In this document: positions 12,801 to 25,598 of the stretch, in pieces
How the letters are laid out: each line of letters begins with the position of its first letter
How positions within the stretch are numbered: the stretch's first letter is position 1
Source of the DNA: Ricinus communis
Lineage: Eukaryota > Streptophyta > Magnoliopsida > Malpighiales > Euphorbiaceae
DNA: 64,000 nt
Direction: 5' to 3'
Assembly (NCBI RefSeq): GCF_019578655.1
Contig: NC_063261.1
Span: 16,296,216 to 16,360,215 of the forward strand
Program-made: the position numbers and the translations under genes
Notes under the pieces: generated by a model
What the model was told of the DNA's origin: nothing
Databases searched by the model: none
Seen by the model: only the letters and a program-made list of their open reading frames with translations

Positions 12801-15285
12801 GGTTAACAGCTCTTCTAACTACTGCCGGTTCATGCGGTGGTAACTGCATTGTCATGGAAAGAGAAAATAGCCATTAGATAATCATAGAAAAGAAACCAAT
12901 CAATAGCTTGTTATAAAAGAACTAAAACCACTGCTAATAAGAACAGTAAATTCCAATACCAGCTGCATAGACAAGTAGGCTGTTACATGTCTGTGCTATG
13001 ATCAAAGGGGGTTTCACATTAGCAATTTTGACAATTTTGCTCTCTTCTTACTCATGGTTATATAAACACATAAAGTTTCTATAATGTATATAGTGCTAGG
13101 GGCGATCAAAAGAATTAAGAAACCAAATTGACAAGGAAACTGATCAAATTTAATCTGTAAAATCTGGTCAACCAAACTGAAGAATTCAGTTTCAGTATTT
13201 GTTTATGATCATTTCCTTTTTCGATTTTGGTTTTTATATTGGGAAAGCCGTCAGTTCCAGTTAACCAGCTGAAACTTTATATTGTAAAAAATTCCTCTAA
13301 ATCTCCTCTGTTTAGTTCTTTTCTTTTTCTTTCTGTTTCTTTATTTCATATCTATAAAAAATTCCTCTTTATATGTTTAGTTTCTGCTTTTTATATCTAT
13401 AAAGTAAGATTACAATATACAAGGATAAGTGGATAATTGCTTTATTACAAATAAAATTAGCTAAAATAACAATATTCTCATCAATATTAAATAGTTAAAT
13501 AAAAGAAAAAGAGGAAAAAACTAAACAAGCAGATGTTTTTATACAAAACAAGCACTCAGTTCTCTAGCTGGGCTATCACCTAATTATATTTATTTTGTTG
13601 ATAAAGTTAAAAATTTATTATTTAAAGATCTTAATGATTTACTTTGATACTTGTCGAGATTCTAGAGTATTAGATAAACATTCACCTAAGTCAATTAAAA
13701 ATTGAAAACAAATATTTCTTTTCTAAAAAAAATAGAGTAATTCCATTTTTACTTGCCAATTGCCATCTCCCTCTTCAATACCCAAAGAATTGAAGCATAT
13801 AATAATATCATTTCTTACTTTCCCTCTGTGGTCTTTTGTCTCTTCAGCTTACAGAGGTCAGGTCTTTCAGGAATTCAGGAATTGTATGTTTGTTGGACTT
13901 CCAAAAACAGCTCTTTTGCTCATACAGAGGCAGCAGTTGTTAACCTCTAAAGAGTTCTAGTTCTTCTCAAGTATTTAGTTCTAAATATATGGGAAAGAAA
14001 GAAGAAGCCATAGCTAACAAGTCCAAGGAATGAACTTTTAGCAATCCAGTTGCGAAAGCTCCAAAGTTATTATAGGTCAACCACCTGACTGTTCTTTCAG
14101 TTAGCAAATCACTTGTTTTCTGTATGTTTCATTTTTGGTTAAAAACTTGAAGCAAAACTGACCAGTCAGTTTAAAAATGGTCCTAATCAGCCCCAATGCA
14201 AAACAATTTGCAGCATAAGCTGACTAGATAAATGCACAACATACCACTTCACCAGGCTTCCTTTTGCTGATACGTTCAATATCAACATGGCAAACATTTG
14301 ATAAGGCATGAACTCCTGCATCCTACAAATGATTGAAACTAAGCATCTACGTCATAGCACAAAAGCAATAAGAACAAAAGAAACACTAAATATGTATATG
14401 TCAATAGAATTAATATCACATGCAGGCTATAGAGAGGTATCAATTCTTGAAATGAAGTAGACAAAGCAACAATATATCACAATATGCTTGTCATAGTAAT
14501 TCACATTGTTGCCAATAAATACATTCTCTTTTATAATTTACAAAGATATTAACACAGAGAATATCATACCAACTTTCAGACTTTGAAAGCTCAAAATTCC
14601 ATATCCTAAAACTACAAATTGAACACTAAAAGAAATGAAAGCAGTAGAACAAAAAAGGACTTACAGTTCGACTTGACAAAGAGACTGATACTTGCTGCCC
14701 TATAAATTTACAAAATGCTTCCTACATTTAACATTAAAAAAAAATAAAACGTTTAATCAATTTATTATAATCCTAGTCAGCAATGTAAAAGCTAAAAACA
14801 CTTGAGCATCTTGCTACCAGAAAAGAAAAAAGTCCCATTTGTAGAAGGAACAAAAATGTTAGAACTGTTTTTCAATTTTAAATTCACAATATCCAATTAA
14901 AAGAGTTCCTTTTTCTTTTCTCTTCTTTTTTTCGCCTTCCTTTCGTCACTGAAACTAAGACTAAAGCTTCAATCTTTTCTACCTCAAGGACTCCAACAAC
15001 TGTTCTGCCATTAAGTTGCTTCTGTGAACCGGCAAATTTAGTCCCAATATACTCAACAGCAATTAAATATCGTTGAAGCTTAGGGTTTGAGCTCATAGAT
15101 TCAGCAACAAAGCTTGATTCTTGCAATTCCTCTTCTCCTTCTTCGTTGTCGTCAACGAAATCTTGTGTTTTTAGGATCTTTGATGGTCTATTTCGGGATT
15201 CAGTATCCAATGAGTGTTTGGGGTTCTCTGTCATTTGATGGATTTTGGTGTCGATTTTCCAGGAATCTGTTTTCTTGGCTTCCAA
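9804..15285 (-). CDS. tRNA pseudouridine synthase, TruA family (389 aa, 10 exons)
   Basis: Exons in transcript order: 15285-14983, 14721-14665, 14322-14245, 12843-12790, 11966-11884, 11570-11471, 11353-11291, 10652-10380, 10076-10016, 9901-9804. All join in frame with GT-AG introns. The enzyme family converts uridine to pseudouridine, classically in the tRNA anticodon stem-loop. Motifs: 'YIGTKFAGSQKQ' near residue 75; the catalytic Asp in 'SSRTDAGVHAL' (residue 121, just after the exon 2/3 junction); 'FHARFKAQERTYFYRF' (about 184-197); 'LVGHHDFSSFRASGCQ' (231-246); 'ARARSFLYHQVRLLVGVL' (about 328-345). The first 70 residues are charged and poorly conserved-looking, with no clear organelle transit peptide. 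About 65 Ser/Asn-rich residues (roughly 255-320) form an insert between two core motifs. The 1.4-kb intron 12844-14244 carries AT-rich inserted-looking DNA. It is a single-domain protein with no neighbour of related function. Confidence 0.93.
11165..11260 (-). pseudogene. Decayed duplicate of pseudouridine synthase exon 7, inside an intron
   Basis: Just downstream (in transcript direction) of the real exon 11353-11291, the minus strand has a second, degenerate version. The real exon encodes 'ACKVLVGHHDFSSFRASG'; the copy reads 'SCKVFIGCHVSIPWSYHH', with one base lost in the middle. Over the best 31 bases I count 25 matches, 5 mismatches and one gap, and most of the changes are transitions. 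The sequence before it also matches ('cttcatg...cag'), so the acceptor side was copied too. It lacks a clear donor and shifts frame, so it should not be used in the mRNA. Read as an old local exon duplication; chance similarity is unlikely but not excluded. Confidence 0.65.
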
Positions 15286-16732
15286 ATAGAACTTGCTGAA
15301 TGCTGTTGGGTTTAGGGGTTTATGTTTTTAGGTGGCAAAAAATAGCGGTTCGGGTGAGCGAAAACCAGCCAAACCGAACCAAAAAGAAATTGGTTAACCG
15401 AGTTGGACGGTTTAGTTTTAATTTTTATTTTCAAAACTTCAGTTAAACAGTAGGCTTTTTTAGTTTTCTTAACCAAAAAAAAAAAAAAAAACAAATCCAT
15501 ATTTAACCAAACTGATGAAGTTTTTTATTTCCTACTCTTGTAATTCTTTTGTATAGTATTCTATATAATCTCTTCAAAAAGTTTTAAATTTAAATTCTTA
15601 TAAATATAACTTTTAAAATTTAAATTTTTAAAATTTTTACTATTTAATTGAAAATTAATTTAGCTGAATTATTTTTATTTTTTCAGGTTAAGTGAAAAAC
15701 AAGTATTAACAGATTGATTTTTTTAGTTAATTAAATTAATAGTTTTTATTATTTAGTTCAGTTTTTGTTCTACAAAATAAAACAATTTAACTTGTTTAGA
15801 TTGATTAACCGAACTATGCTTACCTCTAAATATACATAATTAACAATAAAAATTTGTGTTATTTTCAGGACCCAAGACAGATTTAGTTTGCTTCCTTAGA
15901 AATTTAGTTTGGTTTAATTTTTAAGAATCAAAACCAATTTGGTTTGTTCGGTTTGAAGCAAATAAAATCGGTTGAACCCAACTAAAATGACTTTTCATAA
16001 TTATTAATAAATGTATTTTAATATTATATTAAAATTAATTATGTAAAGCAGAATTTATGTTAGATTCTGTTCCATCTTTGTTGAGCTTAATCTCCTAATT
16101 AGCTTCTAATTTTAACTTGTTAGAATAATTTATTCAGTTTTATTAATTGGGTTCAATTTTGAATTACATGAAATGACTGGTTGAAAGATCAGGCAATTAT
16201 AGAAGCAACATCCCAAATGATATTTGCAGAATGGGTAAATAGCAGACATTGAACAGTTCCTTGAAAATGCAGATTTGGTTTGCCATGTAAAATTACAATC
16301 AGATCATATAGCAATCACAAATAAATGTTGCTTTTGCTTTTCATTTTTCTTTTTTCTTTCCCCCCTATTTGGTCATATAAAGGAGAGATATTTACATTTT
16401 AAGGATTCAGGAAGCATTAAATTTAAACAGTCAAGAAACAGTGAACCATAGATACAAACTGATCTCCAGCCAACCACTACCACAGCTTGCTTCTAAATCA
16501 ACTAAAAGAGCCATTGAAAATAAATTATACAACTCTGAAAACCTAAAGAATACATAGCCTTCCAACCAACTGGCTTAAAGATGGGAAAAAATGAAAAGAA
16601 ATTATATGATAATAAAAGCATTAAATAGGTGAAAAGAAAAAAGGAAGATAAAATAAGAGGAAGACCTCTAGAGAAATCTAACAAGTAACAATATCATTGT
16701 AAAGAAATGAAAAACAAAAGGCTCTCGAGTGT
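15286..16732. other. Spacer between two minus-strand genes, with GGTT-rich repeat-like DNA
   Basis: This holds the promoter and 5' leader of the pseudouridine synthase (just above 15285) and the 3' UTR of the YTH gene (about 16200-16732). Positions about 15340-15990 contain many 'aaccgaacc / ggttcggtt / ggttaacc' phrases in AT-rich DNA, a style typical of non-coding plant repeats. A similar stretch lies in the intron at about 13130-13270. No coding frame is credible here. Confidence 0.5.
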
Positions 16733-19700
16733 TTATGGGGAAGCAGCAGCTGGGATTGAATTTTCTATTGGTTTCTTTATTGAATTACTCTTCTGGCTGT
16801 AGCCATTGAGTGAGAGATTTTTTGTAAGATTGATCAGAGATGAAGGATTACTAGTTTTCTTGGTCCATGATTCTTCTTCATGTTTTCTTTCTCCTGATTT
16901 TGGATGTTTCTGCAAAAAGAAAGCAGAATTACAAAGTTACCACACAAGTGAGAAAACATTTAGTAATCAATCACTTCCTGTCCATCAGCAACGAAAATAA
17001 ATAAATGCTATAACACAATAGTTTTTCTATCACTGAACTGGCCTAAGATGGGAAAGGCCATAACGAACCCATGCCATAAATACATTCAGCACTCCCAAGT
17101 ATGAGCTTAGTTAGTGAAGTAGTATATCTCAGCAAGGTCATAGACACAGCACAACAGCATTAACACACACAAGCACGAAAAGGTCAACATAAATTTATCA
17201 ACAGCACAATTAAGGACATAAACAAACATTGCAATTCAAAATACATCAACTGAAAAAACTAAATTTGGGACATGACTTTTTAGAGAAGTTGGGGACGTGT
17301 ATCAGATGAGAAAAGCAATTGAGAAAATAAAGATCTATACAGCCCTTGCCAGAATTGAATTGAATTCATCACAGATACCGACAAGGTAAAGCACGCATGA
17401 AACTTGCAAACTGGTCTCAAGTCTCAAGTCTCACTTCAAAAGACAGGAAAATAACTAATGTATTGCTGCTAACACCATAGGGAAAACTCCCCACCAAATA
17501 ATAGAGGAGGGGGAGGAACTTACTGGGAAATCACCATTGTTGTTTATTTCCATCCGCAAAGTTGCAAGCTTATTGCTCTTTCTAACAACAGATGTCTCTC
17601 GATTTTCATAGAAATTGAAATCATCTAATAATGATGCTTTAGATGAATAACCCTTAAAAATATTCAACATTTCCAAGCCTTGCTCGAATCCAATCTGCAA
17701 ATTATAGCAAAATTTGTCAGATAGAACATGAAAAGTAATGGACATGAGCAGAGACTTTCATTTCTCGTGTAACCAAACTAGAAAAAAAAAATTATATTCA
17801 TATTATAATTCCAACTCTTAGTTATTAAAACCAAACCAAAAAAAAATCTAAAAATGATGTTACATGACAGAAGAAGAAGACAGTAAATATTTTCAAGAGA
17901 AAATGAGATACCTCTTGGGTGTCCCTGCTAAAAGTTACAGGCCTCTTATCATTATTTTCAAGGATGATATGCCGCAGTTGATTGTTAGGAATGTCCTTTA
18001 TGACATGCCATTTAACTGGGAAGAAACCACTCCACTTGTCAAGTTGCCAAAAGTCCATGTCCTTCTCGAAATCTACCTGCCCAACCATCTCAGCTAACCC
18101 AACAAACTGTCCACTTCCATTAACCTGAAGATAAGATGGAGAGCAACAGGGAAAAATTATGATTTCTTCAAAGCACATTTCAGACATTATTAGGATATGT
18201 AAACTGAAAGAATTTCACAATCTTCAATAGGAATATAGAAGTAGAAGGACATGCGTCTTCAACTAACCGAGAAAAAAAGGAAGATTGGACATTTTGTGCC
18301 AGTTTCACTTGATCGCTGTTCTGCTTCACAGAATGCTGCATCTAGCTTTTTATTGCCATTTGGGGTGCTCGCCCATACAGCATATTTAATGCTCTTATGG
18401 ATGTCATCTTCATTGTAAGATTTTATAACATAGAACTTGGCATTTTTATACTCAGTTTTAAAATCTGCTTGGTTATACTGATCCCTACATACTGTAAATG
18501 CCAAGTCTTCCTTGGCAGAGGAGTCCAAAGGAGAAATTTTGTTAGAAGCCCTAGGACCACATGTTAGTTCACTTGAGGCTTCAAAATCATTGGTTTTATA
18601 AAATTTGTCTCTTGGTCTATTTCTATCATTTCCATTCCACATCCTTCCGTTTTGTCTGTAATTCATAGTACCGTTATGAGATAATGGACCTTGTTTATGA
18701 GCAGAAAATGAAGAAAAATTTCCTACATGATGGTATCCCTTCATGAGGCCTGCTGAGAAATCAGAACCCAATGGAGACACCTGCAAAATTGGAAGGTTGC
18801 ATCAGCAAAATATCCTGAAGGAGAACCAACAACGAGATACTATAACAAAAATCCAAATATAGTACCAGTTGTCTATGGACCTTAAGACTGAACAATAATC
18901 CGCAAAACTTACCTTTCAAAAGAAGAAAAAGAGAAACAGGAAAGAGCCCAAAAACCTATAGTAAATATTTGGGGAAAATTTACACTAAAGCTTATCTTGC
19001 TTCCGTTCCATTCTAATTGAATAAAAACAAAGCAAACATTTGGCAAAAGATGGGAAATAGTTGATGCCACATGCAAGAGTAAATTAAATATAACCATGAA
19101 ACATACAGATATATATACCTTGTTTAAAGGTCTATTTGGTTGCATATAATTTGACTTAGAAGATTTTCCACCAATATTGCCATTAGATTTCATAGAGTTC
19201 AAACCATTTGACTTAGCAGAACCATATTTTCCATTTCCAAAAGCAGCACTTCCATTTGAGACATCGCCAGCATATGTTGAATCCCATGAATAACAAGGCA
19301 CAGCTGCTGATCCATATGAAACAGGATGCTGAAGATATCCAGAGGAAGAAAAATATGGTTGTTGACCAATACTTTGCCCCTCAACCCCAATAAGTGCCCC
19401 AGAAGCATATGGATTATAGCCTGGTAAATAATAGACTACTGATCCATTGTCTGACTGCATTCCCTGAAGATATCAACCAATAAACAGTAAAACAAGTAAT
19501 CAACAAGATGCATTTGCATAAAATGTATTAGGCAGCATTTGTGCTGAGTTTATGTGAATAGATTTCTAAGTAAATGTTAAAAGAACATACAACATGAGAT
19601 CCATCTGCTTGAAAATAACCATGATCATCCAACTGCGGGAAGGGCCCATTATATCCTGCAACATTGAATATTGAATATAAAGTGTAAATAGATTTAACTT

Positions 19701-21411
19701 CTCAAATCATAAATCAAGAGTTGCAGAACAAACTACAAGATGCAAAACTTCAATTGTTAGAATTTGTATGCTGTTTCCTAGACAATGCATATTCGTATAT
19801 ATGAGCCTCACATAGAGTGAAGATGTCTGGAGCTACCTCAGAACCTTACCTGGTCCATTCATGGCTACAACTACAAATCCTGCCATTATACGTGTAATCA
19901 TGTTTCCACTTTTAAAAACGAAAGCTTTTTGAGGTCATGAAAATACACTAATGTGATAAAATGTTTCTTTTCTCTCACATAATTGGACCATCAGCATAAA
20001 AGCCCATTATGACCATGTGATGGTCACGAAATCAATTTTCATCAATACTCAATGTTATGCGGTAATACTAAAAAGTACACCTTATTACACTAGTCAACAT
20101 ACCTGCAAACCTATTATTTGTGTATTTAAGTAAGTAAACACAAGTCAATACAACTTAATCATAGTTCCACACTAGTTGGCACCAACTGTAATGATTGTTT
20201 CCACAATTCCCCCAGTGTTCAGAAAGATCTCGGACTAAAGTATAAGCTGGAACTGAATTAACTGTCTCAACTCCTAGCAATAATGTATACAAGAATACAA
20301 CTGTCTCAATATCTCACCTGGGTAGTAATAGTTATAATTACTAGTAGGTGGATTATAAATGTTCTGCACTCCAACCGACTCTTTATCAGCCTCGCCTTTG
20401 ATGCTAGAAATACCATCTGCTTCGCCTTTGATATTAGAAGTAGCATCCCCTGAAGAGGAAATCGATGAAGATGAGTAAGATGGTATTCCATCTTTTCCAG
20501 AAGCCTGAAAACAAAAATGTTCCAAGGAGAGTAAGTAGAGTAAAAGCGCAATCAGGTGGCTCCAAACATTAAGGGATTCCATTATTGCCATAACCATCCG
20601 TGCAAAACACAAAAAAGATAGCCAAATAATCTCAAAGAACTATTCTGACAGAACTCATGTAAAAATGAACGAAAAAAGCCATTTCCCTGGTTAACTATGC
20701 CTTGCAAATCCCCTTCATTACAAATGATTCAATTAACACTAACCCACCAAGTGAAGTTGTAGCAATGAAAAGATAGTAATGAACAAATACAACCAAGCTT
20801 CTGCACCTTAATAATGCTATTCGTCCAAGCTAGCATGTTGTGAAAAAGAAAACCAAAGCAGTATTGGATAAAAATGACATACCACATCATGCCCAGCCAA
20901 TTTAAAAGCGGGATCTGAATTCAATCCGGTAGGAACAAGCTCAGCTGCATTGAATTGTCAAGAGTTAGACAATCCTTATCCAATATGATTGAAGCCAATT
21001 CATGAAATAACAAATCATATGAATACTGCACGAATACAGTTTATTAATTGCTAAGAAAGTCATGAATTTATATATCTTTACTCTTCAAACAAAAAGTATC
21101 TAACATCTAAAAGAAATAAACAAATAGTCACTACTGACACTTTTCACTCTACATCACTACAAAATAGACACAATTTATTTCCCATGGTATAACCAAGATA
21201 ATAACATTGTATTCCACATAAACTCAAACCCCTTGTAGAAAACTTCACCAAACATGAAAGGACCAAACTTTTATCTTCTACTTCAATCAATGAGACGAAA
21301 AGTATGAAGAAAAAAGCTTAAGAACTTGTCAATTTAAAGCATATTCAAAAAGCAAATCAAAACCAGTAAAAAGAAGAGCATACATTTGTCGAGTTCCATC
21401 GCAGCGGCCAT
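16733..21411 (-). CDS. YTH-domain m6A-binding protein, ECT type (586 aa, 9 exons)
   Basis: Exons in transcript order: 21411-21384, 20944-20883, 20504-20318, 19655-19591, 19463-19119, 18780-18268, 18124-17912, 17694-17524, 16909-16733; every junction keeps frame. The protein starts MAAAMELDK, has a long Tyr/Ser/Gly/Asn-rich disordered N-terminus (about 40-330), then a YTH domain (about 342-480) and a short basic tail. The YTH domain binds N6-methyladenosine in RNA. Its aromatic cage is present: Trp about 365 in 'AVWASTP', and Trp about 426 and 431 in 'FWQLDKWSGFF', aligned by eye with W411, W465 and W470 of human YTHDF1. 'KDIPNNQLRHIILENN' is a typical family block. Plant ECT proteins are cytoplasmic readers that shape mRNA stability and organ growth, so that role is inferred. 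The first exon is tiny (28 bases); its ATG is preferred because it gives the short acidic start usual for ECTs. Which ECT member it is cannot be settled by eye. Confidence 0.93.
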
Positions 21412-22460
21412 TGTCGATCAATAAATTAGCCCAAGTTAACGCCTATAAACAATATAGAGAAACAAAGTGTACAGCAAAAAATTTTAGAAAAAGAAAAATT
21501 AAGTCAAAAAAGAAGCACCAATCTTTTCTATATCAAGAACCAATCTTTTTAAAACTTAAAACAAAGGAGAACCCTCTACTCTACTATTCTAATCAAAACT
21601 TAAATCTTAAGATATCTCCTTTTATTATTAGAATTCAAACAAATAATTGAATAAATTAAAATATCCACAAATAAAAAAACGCGGTTAGACTACATCCACT
21701 AGGCGTACGTTAGCAACTTGCACGAAAATGGGAAATAAAAAGAAAAGATTCTGATTCCTCTTATTTTTTAAAATTTTTAATCCATTGATGGAAAGCACAT
21801 AAAGATTCTGTTTTCTACAAGTCTTTTGATAGCGATTTCTTTTTGTCTTTCAAACAAAAAAACAAAAGTAAAATCTCAGACCCAAAATATCTAAAAAAAC
21901 TTTAAATAATGGAAATATACAAAATTAAGATATTTTGAGTAAAAATCGGAAATTCGATTGCTGTTTGGTTGCTAAGAAATCGCAAGATACTCAAATTACA
22001 CTACTTCAAAATTTATATTCTCAAAAAAAGAGTTCAAAAATTTATTTAAAAAAATTCAATCAACAATATTAAAAATTAGAAAAATCAACTCGATATAATA
22101 TAGCTTCCTTGAAATTATGTTCTATAATTTATACAAAAAAAAAAATGAAACTTTTAAAATTTCTTTTTGGTTTAGAAACGCGTAGGCGAAAATCGACGGA
22201 AATGAAGAGAGATATTTGGAACAAGGAACAGACCTACAAAAAAGAAGAAGCGGATCGATGACCGACCAGGAACCGAGAGACCCGATCTGATGGAACCGGA
22301 AGCCCGCTTTTATTTGAGACTGATGAAGTAAGGAAAGTGAAGCAATTGAGTGAAGTGAGAGAGAAAAAGAGAGGAAGGAGGGTTTCAAATTATTGAAGGA
22401 TCGGACGGCTGAGATTAGTTTCTGTTTTGAAAAGGACATAAACAAATGAGCAATTGGATC
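21412..22460 (-). promoter_or_regulatory. 5' leader and promoter region of the YTH gene
   Basis: The region directly upstream of the start codon is AT-rich to about 22100. A more GC-balanced patch at 22170-22330 (minus strand) with CT-rich sequence at 22330-22400 looks like a first, non-coding exon, which would imply a leader intron of about 0.7-0.8 kb. No unambiguous donor was fixed. The plus frame 21411-21650 and the minus frame 22122-22445 have no family features. Confidence 0.35.
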
Positions 22461-23607
22461 GTGTCGGGTTTATGGACTTTCAGACATTTTTTAGTTTTTT
22501 TTCTTTGCCTTTCTCTTTTCTAAACTTATGTTTGACTTCAAAAAATATAATTGATAATTATTCTCTTCGTTTTCTTATTATGTTTTGTTTGATGCAATTA
22601 ATGTATCATTAAATAAATTAAATATATAAAATAATTATTAAATTTAAAATATATAATACTGATCCAGAAACCATTAAAAAGTTATTTATTCTTCGCAAAA
22701 AGGTCTAAATAAGTTTTAGAAATTTTTTATAAAATATAACTAAATTTTAAATTTTAAAAAATAATTTAATTATATTTTTTAAAGTTAAAAATAAATTTGT
22801 ATTTTTTGATATAAAATCCAGTTAATTTATATAATAAGAAAACTATTTTATCCTTTTTCAGTTTATACTTTTATACAGGAGGATATATTAGTTTTATTAG
22901 TAGGTAAAAACTATAAAATAATAACTTTTTCTTCATTTTAATAAAGGCATCACCATAATTTTTAGTTAAAAAAAACTTTAATAGTATAATTTGTTCTATT
23001 TTAAAAATTCTAAGAGTATAATTAAAATATTTTATGTTTAAGGGTTAAACTAAATTTAGCTAAAAATTTAGAGACACATCTTTTTTTATTTATTGAATAG
23101 TTAAAAAGATAATAAATTGACTTTATTTTTTATTAATAGCGGACCTTTTGTATTAATATTTAATAAATTAAAATTTTGAAAAATTAATCTCATTTTTCTA
23201 TAAATAATCAAAATTAATAATTTTGATGTTTAATTATTTTTTTATTTATAATATATATTAATTATACAAGAATCGACTGTATATTTAATTTTTTTTCAAT
23301 GTAATATTCTTAAAAAGAATAATAAAATAACATAATTTAGTTTTAAAAAGTTTGAAATAAATATCTCTTCGTAAATACACTATATGAACCAAAACTACAT
23401 TCTACAAATGGATAAAAGAATGACTATCTCTCATACAAAATAGTACTTTTATTTGAAAATAATTAAGGTTAATTCTTTTATTAAATATTTTATCAAAATA
23501 GAATTATTATAAATATGATAGTAAAAAGCTATTATATTATTTTGTATATTCTATTTTATTATATATTAAATTTAAGATATTGTATGATTTTAAATTTTAT
23601 TAAAAAA
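22461..23607. other. AT-rich intergenic DNA, nothing recognised
   Basis: More than 1 kb of very AT-rich sequence with no coding frame, RNA gene or clear repeat unit that I can support. Confidence 0.6.
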
Positions 23608-24034
23608 ATAGGGATGAAGATAGCAATTTATCCCGTATATATAGATATATCCATACATTCATTTCAACGGAGCGAACTCGCTTCGTTATCAATGACGGAT
23701 GAAGACGGGTTTAAGTCACTTTTTCATTTTCATTTTATATAATATTCAAATTATTTATATTTTTTTTTATTTATAAAATATAAATAAATAAATATAATTT
23801 TTAAAATATATTAAGTATAATTTAAATCTATTTTTTTTTCTTTAACTATACTTAATAATAGTTAAAATATTAAAATATATATTTAAAAATATATAAAATA
23901 AATATAGTAAATATTATCGGCGGCCAGCCGAACCCACTTTTATTTTTCTTTTTCTTTACTGTCTTCGCCCCGATCCTTACCGAGGCAAGGATAGGGAAGG
24001 CGAAACCCGCCCCGGGTCGCCCATTGGCATTCCT
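23608..24034. mobile_element. Possible non-autonomous element with G-rich inverted ends
   Basis: The left end begins 'tagggatgaagatagcaatt'. The right end, read on the other strand, begins 'taggaatgccaatgggcgac' and continues into 'cccggggcgggttt'. Plant genomes carry many non-coding repeats that start with 'TAGGGATGGCAA' followed by GC-rich runs, and this pair of ends fits that style. The interior is AT-rich and has no coding capacity. I could not define a target-site duplication, so the limits are approximate. Confidence 0.4.
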
Positions 24035-24345
24035 AGGGAGGGAAGGGAAGCCTGCAGAACAAGTTTAACATCGAGTGATGATATAGTGGAAATGGGGCAC
24101 TTCAAAATAGCAGATTAGTAGTTGACCCACGTGGAATGGGTAAGTGCCCTTTTGGGCTTAGCCCTACTGAGCCAGTGACTAAGGTTTTGGGTTGATTGAT
24201 GGGCTACTGTAGAGACTCTTAAAATCCCAATGGATCCGCCGTGGGAACCAAACTCTCAGGCTGAACCTCCAACTGCGGCCGCCCGAGAAGGCTTTGGATT
24301 ATGCTTGCCTCTCTTACTAAGTTCTAGCCCGTAAACATTTGGCTT
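24035..24345. other. GC-rich island of unknown nature
   Basis: About 300 bases of balanced to GC-rich sequence sit in DNA that is otherwise strongly AT-rich. It contains 'cccacgtggaatggg' (a near-palindrome around an ACGTG core), 'gcccttttgggcttagccc', 'gcggccgcccgagaagg' and 'aggctgaacctcc'. No open frame of note crosses it. I compared it from memory with 5S and the plant U1-U6, U3 and 7SL RNAs and saw no match. It may be part of the preceding element, a SINE-like or other RNA-derived repeat, or a transcribed non-coding RNA. Confidence 0.4.
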
Positions 24346-25598
24346 CCCATTAGTGCTTTTATTGTACAATGTAAATTATTTATTTTTATGGAGAATAATT
24401 ATCTACTCACAGTGCATGTTCCATTTAAAATAATAAAATATATATTAAGTATTTAATATCACTTTCTTATTTATTGTGGTGCATGTTTCATATTCATATT
24501 ATAATTTCTATATTTTTATGTAGTAATTTTATAAATAGAGAGAGAGCTATGCAACTTTCGATAGCTTATGGTATACATTTACATGTCTTGATCAATGAAA
24601 AATATTTAAAAAAACGATTGATGAGTTGTTCCATAGGATCGGAAAAGGAAATGAAAATAAGTGATTTAATTGTTAATATCTGATTTATTCTGAAATCAAA
24701 ATAGGATTCTCCCATCAATAAAAATCATTATTTTTTTATTCTTTTTTTAAATAATAAAATTTTCATTTTTATGAAAATCAAGTCAAACCAATTATAAATG
24801 ATCAAATAAATGAAATAATAATTTATCATTTATGTATGTATTATTTTTAAATATTTGCTGCATACAATAATAATAATAATAATTTTAATATAATTATTTT
24901 TTTGAAAACATTATTATTAGAGTCAATAATAAAAAGAAATTAATTTTTATTTTATATTCAATCAAACAGCACATAAAAAAAATTATAAAAAAAAAGAATT
25001 ATAAAAATTTAAACCTTGCTATTATTTAAGAAAAGAGAATTATAAAAAGAAAAAGATACATGATGTTTGTAATGATATTCATTCATATGTGATGGCTGCT
25101 TTTGATGGGACACATATACTTGGGGCATAATTTTGTCTTGAAATAGCAATCATAAGCATTAATTATGACATGAGGGAGCAAGAAAAAGAAGAAAAGAAAA
25201 GGAAAGTGAGATGGGAATTTTCGTTTTTGTTTTTTTTTTTTTTTTCTCTTTTCTTTCAGGTAAAATGTATAGAAATCAGAAATAGCATTTTGTGTACATT
25301 AGGAAAAAGAAAAAGTATAATACAAAGAGCAGGCACAACTATCAATTAAAAAGATTTGCAAGCTCTCCACCTAATAAAACAACACTTCATTAAAAGAAGT
25401 GCGAACCACAAAATTATTCCTACATCTATTTTGGTACCCAAATCTTCTTCTCTGCCTATATCTAAACCCAATATTTAAAAAAGGTAAAATTTACTTTTGC
25501 ACATTAAAAAAGGAAAAGAAAAACTATGACAAAATCAAGCCAATTTAAAAGACAACATTGAAATTCTAAGGAGGGAAAAAAGAATTATCCAAAGCTTC
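24346..25598. other. AT-rich DNA and 3' UTR of the receptor kinase
   Basis: AT-rich spacer with short A/T runs. The part near 25200-25598 should contain the 3' UTR of the minus-strand receptor kinase gene. No other gene is seen. Confidence 0.5.

Noticed and set aside
20306..20551. 81-codon minus frame
   Set aside because: It is an out-of-frame shadow of YTH exon 3.
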